A DNA stretch of 64,000 bases, from the NCBI RefSeq assembly GCF_009650765.1, contig NZ_CP045740.1:806001-870000 (forward strand), written 5' to 3'. Position 1 is the stretch's first letter. Each line of letters starts with the position of its first letter. Below are positions 18,571-25,589 of this stretch, in pieces. Source of the stretch: Streptomyces sp. SUK 48 (GTDB taxonomy: Bacteria > Actinomycetota > Actinomycetes > Streptomycetales > Streptomycetaceae). The position numbers and the translations under genes are program-made. A model generated the notes under the pieces. The model did no database searches and was not told the DNA's origin. It saw nothing but the letters and a program-made list of their open reading frames with translations.

Positions 18571-19644
18571 GTGAAGTTCAGAAAGCGAACGCTGGAAATG
18601 CTTGGCGACCTCATTTGCGGAAACCTCGGTGCGGCAGATCCTCAAGCTGAGGGCGAGCCTGCATATTTCCCGTATCGGTCGAGCAGCTACATCACCGAGT
18701 TCTTCGCGGAACTCGACATGGATTGGGAGCACGATGGTTCGACGCGGCACCGCTGGGTCGCTGGAGTGCTGGAACAATTGTTGGCGGAGCCGCACGAGGG
18801 GCCTTCACACCCACCGGAGTCCTTCTGTAGGGTGATTGACCATCTGATGAGTCCGGCGGATGCCCTCAATGAGGGTCTCGACCGGTCCAATGCCTTGCGC
18901 TTGCTGAACAATGCGCTCGCCCGGGAAGGGTTCGAAGCCTTCTACGGGGAGGATAAGCACTGCTACCTGCGGCACATCGGAACGAACACTGTTTCGATGT
19001 TGGCCAAGAACCCGCATCGCCCTCTGAGCGCCGCCGAGATGCAACGACGTACAGCACTTGCCGCGTTTCTGGACACGTGCAGCGAGGATGTGCTCATTGA
19101 GGAAGTACTGCTGCCGCTCTTCCGTCAGCTGGGCTTTCACCGGATCACTGCAGCCGGGCACCGGGACAAGGCGCTGGAGTACGGCAAGGACATCTGGATG
19201 AGGTACACCCTGCCGACCCAGCACTTCCTGTACTTCGGCATCCAGGTGAAGCGCGGGAAACTGGACGCCACCGGAAGGTCCAGGGCGGGCAATGCCAACA
19301 TCGCTGAGATCCACAATCAGGCTCTGATGATGCTGGCGCACGAGATCTTCGACCCCGAGACCAACCGGCGCGTCCTCGTCGACCATGCGTTCATCGTGGC
19401 CGGCGGGGAGATCACCAAGGCTGCACGCAACTGGCTGGGCAACGCGTTGGACGCAGCGAAGCGGAGCCAGATCATGTTCATGGATCGCGACGACATCTTG
19501 AACCAGAACATTGTACGCAACATCGAGGCACTCCCACAAGTAGGCTCCCCGCCTGCGTTTTTGCAGGTCAAGGGCTGTTTCGACACCCTACAACGAGTCG
19601 CATGTTCGGGCAGCTTTCCCTGCGTTTTTCAGGACTCATGCTGA
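18571..19644 (+). CDS. putative nuclease with AbiJ-like N-terminus (possible defence protein)
   Basis: Protein of 357 residues beginning at GTG 18571. The N-terminal 75 residues include SSSYITEFFAELDMD and HDGSTRHRWVAGVLEQLL, which resembles the small N-terminal domains of AbiJ-type abortive-infection proteins. The C-terminal part has GKDIWMRY (about residue 203) followed by YFGIQVKRGKLD (about 223), a D...QxK arrangement like the PD-(D/E)xK core of Mrr-type endonucleases. No membrane segment. It stands alone next to an integrase, a common site for phage defence genes. The assignment rests on motif reading by eye and is tentative. Confidence 0.55.
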   Translation: MKFRKRTLEMLGDLICGNLGAADPQAEGEPAYFPYRSSSYITEFFAELDMDWEHDGSTRHRWVAGVLEQLLAEPHEGPSHPPESFCRVIDHLMSPADALNEGLDRSNALRLLNNALAREGFEAFYGEDKHCYLRHIGTNTVSMLAKNPHRPLSAAEMQRRTALAAFLDTCSEDVLIEEVLLPLFRQLGFHRITAAGHRDKALEYGKDIWMRYTLPTQHFLYFGIQVKRGKLDATGRSRAGNANIAEIHNQALMMLAHEIFDPETNRRVLVDHAFIVAGGEITKAARNWLGNALDAAKRSQIMFMDRDDILNQNIVRNIEALPQVGSPPAFLQVKGCFDTLQRVACSGSFPCVFQDSC

Positions 19645-20104
19645 CCACTTGCTGACTTTCCTGACGCCCCGTCAGTTGACTGGAGGAGGGCTTCGCCCAC
19701 TCTCGCGGACCCCACCGTGGCGACGGCCCAAGCCTATGCAGCACCCCCCGAAGGACGTCCGTGATCACCGTCACGCGGCCGGTCTGGATGGCAGTCAGGA
19801 GCGAAGGCGCTCGACCGGAAGCCGGACCACGCGCCGCCATGGGTCAGCTGGCACAGGCCCCTCGTATCCCGTCTCAGAGGAGGAGGCGCCCACCAGCTCC
19901 ATGAGTCTGAGTGGCCGAAGCAGCGCGGCAACATAGCGGCGGATCGCCGGTTAGCCAAACCGGCGATTCTCACGACCATGGCTGTGGCTCGTCCGGTGAC
20001 TCCTGGCGGTGGCACAGGGCGGTCGTCAAGGACGTTTGGAATTCGACCAGAGCAGAGCGCGAACCGCTGCCGCGATCAGCTCAGGCCAGCCTCAAGGAGT
20101 CATC
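19645..20104. other. non-coding interval
   Basis: No gene recognised. It holds a hairpin at 19943-19967 and, at its right end, the AAGGAG ribosome-binding site (20094-20099) of the HTH gene. Confidence 0.5.
19943..19967. terminator. short perfect hairpin
   Basis: ATCGCCGGTT (19943-19952) pairs perfectly with AACCGGCGAT (19958-19967) across a 5-base loop. It sits between the nuclease-like gene and the HTH gene; terminator is the simplest reading. Confidence 0.45.
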
Positions 20105-20362
20105 TTGCCCGTGGGACCGCAGTCGCACCCCGACGAGACCCGCACCGATATCGAATCGTCGCGCAGGCGCCGAAGCGTCGAGCCCGTCCTTATGGACACC
20201 TATGAGGTCGCTGCGATGCTCAATATGTCCACGAGCTGGGTCTACAGGGAGGCATCGAAACTGGGCTTGAAGGGCTACAAGCTCGGCCGAGGCAGGAATG
20301 CCAAGGTCCTGTACAAGAAGGCCGAGGTCTTCAAGTGGCTGGAACAGCAGAAGATCCATTAG
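20105..20362 (+). CDS. excisionase-like helix-turn-helix protein
   Basis: Small DNA-binding protein of 85 residues. Start at TTG 20105 is chosen because AAGGAG lies 5 bases upstream; the frame is open further but without a ribosome site. The HTH_17/MerR-type fold reads MDTYEVAAMLNMSTSWVYRE (about residues 31-50), then a wing LGRGRNAKVLYKKAEVFKWL. Such proteins act as Xis factors or regulators of integrated elements, and a tyrosine integrase lies 2 kb upstream. Confidence 0.75.
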   Translation: MPVGPQSHPDETRTDIESSRRRRSVEPVLMDTYEVAAMLNMSTSWVYREASKLGLKGYKLGRGRNAKVLYKKAEVFKWLEQQKIH

Positions 20363-20595
20363 AAGCAGGCAGTTTCTTGTCGGCCCCGGACTCACAGACA
20401 CCCAGGAGTCGTCGACGCACCGGCTGCTGGAGATCACGGTGCCCCGACTTCCTCACGGCCGGTTTCGGCTTGCATCGCGTTGCTCGGTGTCCTGATCAGG
20501 ATGAAAGCACCTCAGGCTGACCTCTTGGCCGATTAGAGTGTGGCGGGCAAGAGCGCCGATCGGGTGAGGCGCGGTGGAAAGGTGAGTCGGTGCGG

Positions 20596-20880
20596 ATGAG
20601 CGGGGTGCCCACGCGGATCGGCCGGTACACGGTGGCGCGGGAGCTCGGCTCGGGCGGGATGGGTGAGGTCTATCTCGCCTACACGCCCGCAGGTGATCCG
20701 GTCGCGGTGAAGGTGATTCGCAACGACAAGCTCGATCCGCTGACACGTGCGCGCTTCGAGAAGGAGGCGTTGATCGCCCGCACGGTGATCGGCACGAACC
20801 GGGTGGCCCGCTTCCCGGACGCGGATCCTTACGCAGACCGGCCTTGGCTGGCCATGGAGTACGTAGCCGGTCGCACGCTG
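20596..20880 (+). pseudogene. serine/threonine protein kinase, N-terminal fragment
   Basis: Residues 1-95 of a Hanks-type kinase, from RIGRYTVARELGSGGMGEVY (glycine-rich loop) through VAVKVI (ATP-binding Lys) to MEYVAGRTL at the hinge. The homology stops at about 20880, before the catalytic HRD loop, exactly where an ISL3-type transposase remnant begins on the opposite strand; the frame ends at 20919. The rest of the kinase is not in the window. Not expected to have kinase activity. Confidence 0.85.
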
Positions 20881-20882
20881 CT

Positions 20883-21128
20883 GCCCTCGTCCCAGCGGTC
20901 GTCCAGGTGGGGCTTGTAGTCGTCGAGGACCGAGGGCCGGTTCTGCCACTGGCCGATGAACAGGTCCTCCGGCTTCGCGGCGTCGGCGAACCGTTTGACG
21001 GTGTGCCAGGCCATCCCGAGCTGCCGCTGGACCGAACGCAGGCTGTGTCCTGCTTCCAGGAGCGCGTGGACGGAAGCGTGCCGGGCTCGGGTGCGGTCGG
21101 CAAACCGGTGTCCGGTCGGCCAGGGTGA
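20883..21128 (-). pseudogene. ISL3-family transposase remnant
   Basis: About 80 codons of an ISL3-type transposase on the minus strand. The readable part is HASVHALLEAGHSLRSVQRQ, LGMAWHTVKRFADAAKP, then RPSVLDDYKPHLDDRWDEG, the junction between the HTH region and the start of the DDE domain. Both ends are cut, one inside the kinase fragment and one at the sugar-kinase fragment, so it marks a deletion joint. Confidence 0.75.
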
Positions 21129-21293
21129 ACCGGACGGTTCTTCTTCCGGGGCGGGTTCTGGCTGGGTTCGGCGGCGGCCGGGCTGATTCGCGCACTCCCC
21201 CGCCGCGGACCGCTGCGGGGAGTCGTCGCCGCTCACGGCGCCGCTTCTACCCACGTCTGCGCCGACGAGTTCGCCGCCCTGATCCGGCGGGCG

Positions 21294-22031
21294 ATGGCCA
21301 CCGCCGGCCACCCGCCCGTCCCGGTACTGGTCACCAACGACATCGTGCCGATGCTGCTCGACGGCGACGGCCCGCTGTGCGTGGTGATCTGCGGCACGGG
21401 CACCGGGTTCGCCGCCCGCAACGGCGAACGCTGGGCACGCGCCTCCGGGCTGGAGTGGCTGCTGTCCGACGAGGGCGGCGGTCACGACCTGGCCGCCTGC
21501 GCCCTGCGGGCCGTCGTCCGGGCCCACGACGGGCGCGGCCCCGCCACCGCCCTCGTCGACGCTGCCCGCCGATGGTGCCAGCCCACCCCCGGCGCAGACG
21601 TCTCTTTGGGCGAGAGCCTCTTCCACGCCGTACACGGCGACGCCGCCCGCAAGCCGTACGTCGCCTCGTTCGCGCCGTTCGTGCTCGAGACGGCCCGCGC
21701 CGGCGATCTGGTGGCGGCCGGGCTGCTCGACAACACCGCCCAGGAGCTGGTCGAGGGAGCCGGGGCGGTCTGCCGGGCTGTCGGACTCGGCGCTGCGGCG
21801 CCACCCGTGCTCGTTCTGTCCGGTTCCCTGCTCCACTCCGACATCCTGCGCGAGCGGTTCCTCAGCCGGGCCCGCGCGCAGTTCGGTGACGGCGTTGTTG
21901 CCCGGGTGGCTTCGGCCCCGGGGCCGGGCCTGGTGCGCCTGCTCGGCCTGTGGCAGGACCCGGCGGCGATCGCGGCCCTGGGCCGGCCCGTGCCCGTGCA
22001 CGCCGACCCCATCCCGGGGAGCGGGCCGTGA
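21294..22031 (+). CDS. BadF/BcrA-type N-acetylglucosamine kinase-like protein, N-terminally truncated
   Basis: ASKHA ATPase of 245 residues from the ATG at 21294. Homology continues upstream in frame to about 21129 (RFFFRGGFWLGSAAAGLIR) but there is no start codon there, and the phosphate-1 loop DGGGTK that should open the family is missing, replaced by the ISL3 remnant. Retained blocks are VVICGTGTGFAARNG (phosphate 2), WLLSDEGGG and VLVLSGSLLHSD. Probably inactive as a kinase. Its stop overlaps the start of the next gene (GTGA). The trio downstream suggests a role in amino-sugar or hexose phosphate metabolism. Confidence 0.7.
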   Translation: MATAGHPPVPVLVTNDIVPMLLDGDGPLCVVICGTGTGFAARNGERWARASGLEWLLSDEGGGHDLAACALRAVVRAHDGRGPATALVDAARRWCQPTPGADVSLGESLFHAVHGDAARKPYVASFAPFVLETARAGDLVAAGLLDNTAQELVEGAGAVCRAVGLGAAAPPVLVLSGSLLHSDILRERFLSRARAQFGDGVVARVASAPGPGLVRLLGLWQDPAAIAALGRPVPVHADPIPGSGP

Positions 22032-22861
22032 CCGCGCCGCACGCGCCCGAGCCAGGAGCAAGCGCGGACCCGGAGCTCGGGCGCGCGCTGCGCTCGGCCC
22101 TCGACACCTGCCGCCGGGACATCACCCGCTTCCACGCGGCCCCGGCCCCAGCACGGGAGAAGGCGAGTGTCCACGGCGGCCGCGAAGTGGTCACCGAGCT
22201 CGACCTCACCCTGCAAGAGCGCCTCACGGCCGAGCTCTCCCGCACGTTCCCCGGAGTCCCGGTGATCGCCGAGGAGGGCCTGGCCGCGATCCCCCAACTG
22301 CCCGACGAGTGCCTGCTCGTGGATCCGCTGGACGGCACCGCGCCGTTCCTCGTCGGCAGCAGCGACTACGCGATCGCCGTCTGCCTGGTCCGCGACGGCA
22401 TCCCGGCCGAAGGCGTCATCGACCTGCCCGCCCACGACCTCCGCATCAGCGCGGCGCCCGGTCTCCTCCATGTCACCGGCGACGTGACCCAGCTGCCGCA
22501 CCACGGCTCCCACACCGTCCTGACCAGCCCCAGCCGCACGGCCGCCGTCCAGGACCGCTTGTCCGGGACCGGCTGGTCCGTACGCCCGGTCACCACCGCC
22601 AGCGTGAAGATCGCCTTCGTCGCTCTCGGCCGCGCACCGGCCGCCGTCTACCTGCCCCGGCCCGGCCGCGGTGCCGCGCCATGGGACTACCCGGCCGCCG
22701 CCCTGGCCGTCGCCGCGGCCGGCGGAAGCGTCCACGACACCGCCGGGAGCGACCTGGCCCGCACCCGGCCCGCCCGGCTCGACGGCTGGCTCGCCCTGCA
22801 CCGACCGCCTGAAGCGGACCTGTCGGCGCTGCTGCGCTCACCGGCCGCTACCCACCTGTAG
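22028..22861 (+). CDS. inositol monophosphatase-family phosphatase
   Basis: Mg-dependent sugar phosphatase of 277 residues, starting at GTG 22028. The two metal-binding motifs are present: VIAEEG (first Glu) and VDPLDGTAPFL, and the C-terminal WDYPAAALAVAAAGG provides the third Asp. Family members hydrolyse inositol phosphate, fructose bisphosphate, PAPS or sugar phosphates. It lies between a BadF-type kinase and a phosphohexomutase, so a hexose phosphate is a plausible substrate; this is inferred from context. Confidence 0.85.
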   Translation: MTAPHAPEPGASADPELGRALRSALDTCRRDITRFHAAPAPAREKASVHGGREVVTELDLTLQERLTAELSRTFPGVPVIAEEGLAAIPQLPDECLLVDPLDGTAPFLVGSSDYAIAVCLVRDGIPAEGVIDLPAHDLRISAAPGLLHVTGDVTQLPHHGSHTVLTSPSRTAAVQDRLSGTGWSVRPVTTASVKIAFVALGRAPAAVYLPRPGRGAAPWDYPAAALAVAAAGGSVHDTAGSDLARTRPARLDGWLALHRPPEADLSALLRSPAATHL

Positions 22862-22874
22862 AAGGACCTCTTCG

Positions 22875-24221
22875 ATGCGTTCCCTCGCCACCACAACCGA
22901 CGGCTGGCGCGGCCGTCCCGGCCCGGACTGGGCCGAACCGCAGCTTCTCGCCGCCCTCGACCACTGCACCGCCCAGGGTGCCCTGGGCGGGCACGTCCTG
23001 ATCGGGCACGACGCCCGAGCCGGTGCCCGCGAAGTCGCGCACCTCGCCGCCGACCTGCTCGCCCACCACGGGCTGACGACCCACCTCGCTTCGACACCCG
23101 GGCCCACGCCCGCGTTCGGGAGCCTCGTGCACCGCAGGCCCGACCTGACCGCGGCAGTCGTCGTCACCGCCAGCCACAACCCGCCCGGATACATCGGCAT
23201 CAAGGTCCGCGACCGCTCCGGGCACGGCATCCACTGGCCCCAGCCGCCGGCAGATGCCGCCCTCGACCCGGGCCTGCTGGAGGTGCGCCACCACCAGCGC
23301 ACCGACGTCCTCAGGCCCTACGTCGGTGCCGTCGGCGACCCGCTCAGCACAGCCGCCGCAGCCTTCGACGGTGACGTCCTCCTCGATGCCGCCCACGGCG
23401 CGGTCGGCGTCCTGACCGAGCGTCTGCCCGGCATACGGGTCCTGCGCGGGCGTCCGCTGCCGTTCTTCGCCGGGCAGAGCCCTGACCCCGTCCCCCGGGT
23501 CCACGCCGAACACACCGGCCGTGTCCTCCTGTCCCAGCTCGCCCACCGCGAGCGGGCCCTGCTGGCGATGACCGACGGCGACGGGGACCGGCTCGTACTG
23601 TTCACCCACCGCTCCGGCTACATCCCCAGCGCCGAACCGGCCGCCGCGCTGCTGTACGCGGGACTGCCGGTGCAGCGGCTGATCACCACCCACGTCGCCC
23701 CCTGCATGGCCCTGCGCGCCGCGAGGCGCGCGCAGGGCGGCCTGAAGGTCACCGAGACCGACGTCGGCTTCAAGCACCTCGTGGCGGCATGGCGTGAACA
23801 GCCCGTCCCGGCCTTGGCGCTGGAGCCCAACGGCGCTCTCGTCCACGTCACCGGCCCGGACGACTACTTCGAGCGGGACGCCCTCACCGCCCTGACCACC
23901 CTCCTGCGCACCTTCACGTCCCTGGAGGACCTGGACGACGCCGTCCAGGACGTCCGTCAGGCCCACCCGCACACCCAGCTCGTCCACACCACGCCCGCCC
24001 CGCTCACCGACGTCCTGCGCGCTCTGCCCGGACTGCTGCCCACCTGGCGCGCCGACATCGCCGGGCCCGTCGCCCACTACGACGACGGCGCGCACGGCCA
24101 CATCGCCGTGCGCGCGTCCAGCACCGAACCGGGCACCCGCCTCTACATCGAAGCCCCGGCCGGAACGGCCGAGCTGCTCACCCGGGCGCTCGGCGGGCCG
24201 GCGTTCAAACTGTCTGCTTGA
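22875..24221 (+). CDS. phosphohexomutase (phosphoglucomutase/phosphomannomutase family)
   Basis: Alpha-D-phosphohexomutase of 448 residues. The catalytic serine loop is VTASHNPPGYIGIK, the Mg-binding loop is TDGDGDRLVLF, and the C-terminal phosphate-binding loop is RASSTEPGTRLYIEA. An AAGGA box 8 bases before ATG 22875 supports the start. It interconverts hexose 1- and 6-phosphates; whether glucose, mannose or glucosamine is preferred cannot be decided. Third gene of a compact operon with the kinase-like and phosphatase genes. Confidence 0.9.
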   Translation: MRSLATTTDGWRGRPGPDWAEPQLLAALDHCTAQGALGGHVLIGHDARAGAREVAHLAADLLAHHGLTTHLASTPGPTPAFGSLVHRRPDLTAAVVVTASHNPPGYIGIKVRDRSGHGIHWPQPPADAALDPGLLEVRHHQRTDVLRPYVGAVGDPLSTAAAAFDGDVLLDAAHGAVGVLTERLPGIRVLRGRPLPFFAGQSPDPVPRVHAEHTGRVLLSQLAHRERALLAMTDGDGDRLVLFTHRSGYIPSAEPAAALLYAGLPVQRLITTHVAPCMALRAARRAQGGLKVTETDVGFKHLVAAWREQPVPALALEPNGALVHVTGPDDYFERDALTALTTLLRTFTSLEDLDDAVQDVRQAHPHTQLVHTTPAPLTDVLRALPGLLPTWRADIAGPVAHYDDGAHGHIAVRASSTEPGTRLYIEAPAGTAELLTRALGGPAFKLSA

Positions 24222-24280
24222 GCAGGCCGGCGGCCACCAGCCCGGCCAGGCCCATGTCCGCGTCGGTCAGCTGACCGCCC

Positions 24281-24336
24281 AGGACACATGGATGCCTTCG
24301 ACCCCGCTACTGCGACGAGCCCGTGGACGACTTTGG
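24281..24336 (+). repeat. 56-bp direct repeat, left copy
   Basis: Matches 39441-39496 in the same orientation at 55 of 56 positions (24286 A versus T). It begins AGGAC and ends GACGACTTTGG. A methyltransferase gene is truncated exactly at its right edge, and a minus-strand coding remnant (reading LGGQLTDADMGLAGLVAAG) ends at its left edge. The pair encloses 15.1 kb. Confidence 0.9.
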
Positions 24337-24840
24337 GACTCCGGCGTCCGGATACTCGACGTGGCCTGCGGGTTCGGACGGCATGCCGGTCCGCTGGCTG
24401 AACGCGGTCATGACGTCGTCGGGATCGACGCGTCGACGCATCAGAACAAGCGGGCTCAAGAGCTGCAGCCGCAGGGGCAGTTCGCGGTTGTGGACATGCG
24501 CCAGCCTCCGATGGGGCCGTTCGATGTGGTCCTGGACCTGTGGACCAGCTTCGGGATCCTGGCGTCGGACGCGGAGGACCTTGCCGCGCTCAGCGCATGG
24601 CGCCGGGTGTTGGCCCCCAGTGGCGCCCTGGTGCTGGACCTGACGACGCGGGAGCGCGCAGAGAATCTCAGCCGTCGAGGCGACGAGTCCGTGACCACCA
24701 AGACGGTGACATGGGAAGGGGTCATGACGGAGCGCGCTACGGCTGGGAGGCGGGGCTGGCCTACGTACGCTACAGCCGCCCCGGCTGGTCGCGATCGAGC
24801 CGCACCCGGCTGTACTCCCGCAGTGAGTTGGCCGCCATGC
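24337..24840 (+). pseudogene. SAM-dependent methyltransferase, truncated and frameshifted
   Basis: Class I methyltransferase remnant. It starts inside motif I, VRILDVACGFGRHAGPLAE, directly at the 56-bp repeat, continues with VVGIDAS and FDVVLDLWTSFGILA, then loses frame at about 24735; the next piece, YGWEAGLAYVRYSRPGWSRS, is in a different frame. Homology ends at ELAAML near 24840, so the C-terminus is also missing. The open frame from ATG 24292 borrows its first codons from the repeat. Confidence 0.8.
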
Positions 24841-24995
24841 TAAGAGCTCGTAACAAGATCTCGCCTGAAGGACGCCGACAGGGATGAGTCGCGGGCCTAC
24901 GCTGGAGCCGTCAGGTGATCCGGGGCCGAGTCGAAGCCCAACTGCCGCTAACACCAGACTTCCGTAACTTGTCCACGGCGGTGTGAGATGGAGAC

Positions 24996-25409
24996 ATGGA
25001 CCCGATGACAGTGATCCTGCCCAGCGCCCAGTCCCTAGTGACCGCGATGCTGACAGACGGCTGGGCAAGTGTACGCACCTTCCTGGCCAGTCGCTGGAGC
25101 CGGCAGACCCAGGAACCGCAGGACGCGATCGAGGAGCGTTTGGATGCCGCCCACGCTCAAGCCGCCGAAGTCACCACTGGTGATACGGAACAGGACCGGG
25201 CGTTCCTGCGCGCCTACTGGGCTGGCTACCTCACCGCGGCAGTGGCTCAACATCCCGCTCTGGGCGATCTCGTCCGTGACCTGTACAACATTCGAACGGG
25301 CGCGGGAACAGAAGCCACCTCGTCCGTGCACAATACCAACAACGGCACGGTGACTAACCTCGTCCAGGGCCGGGACTTCAGCGGCGGGATCACCTTCGGG
25401 GCCCAGTGA
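24996..25409 (+). CDS. putative amyloid-signalling effector (Bell-like) with C-terminal BASS/RHIM-like motif
   Basis: Protein of 137 residues. Residues 1-100 are predicted mainly helical and amphipathic (SLVTAMLTDGWASVRTFLAS, then FLRAYWAGYLTAAVAQHP), the layout of the small effectors that accompany Streptomyces NLR-like proteins. Residues 112-135 form a separate motif after a short linker: HNTNNGTVTNLVQGRDFSGG then ITF. The same pattern, H-N-x3-G-x5-V-x2-R-D-x2-G-x-I, opens the NACHT protein 180 bp downstream. Shared motifs at the effector C-terminus and NLR N-terminus are the hallmark of bacterial amyloid signalling sequences; the helical part would be the toxic, possibly membrane-acting, domain. 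Confidence 0.65.
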   Translation: MDPMTVILPSAQSLVTAMLTDGWASVRTFLASRWSRQTQEPQDAIEERLDAAHAQAAEVTTGDTEQDRAFLRAYWAGYLTAAVAQHPALGDLVRDLYNIRTGAGTEATSSVHNTNNGTVTNLVQGRDFSGGITFGAQ

Positions 25410-25589
25410 CAAGGTTGGCGACCCGCGCCCCGGGAATGCAGGAGAGAACGACCTCGCCTTCTCTGACCCGACCCATCTTTTGAATGAGGGTGCCGTGCTA
25501 CCAGAGATCCACGTTGATGCCACGCCTCCGTTTCGATTGTCTGGTGTCGCTTCGGCTGCCAGCCGTCATGCCGGACAGGTACCACTGCT

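Noticed and set aside
24844..24868. GAGCTCGTAACAAGATCTC as an IS end
   Set aside because: Looks like a terminal sequence at the edge of the broken methyltransferase, but no partner end or transposase was found nearby.
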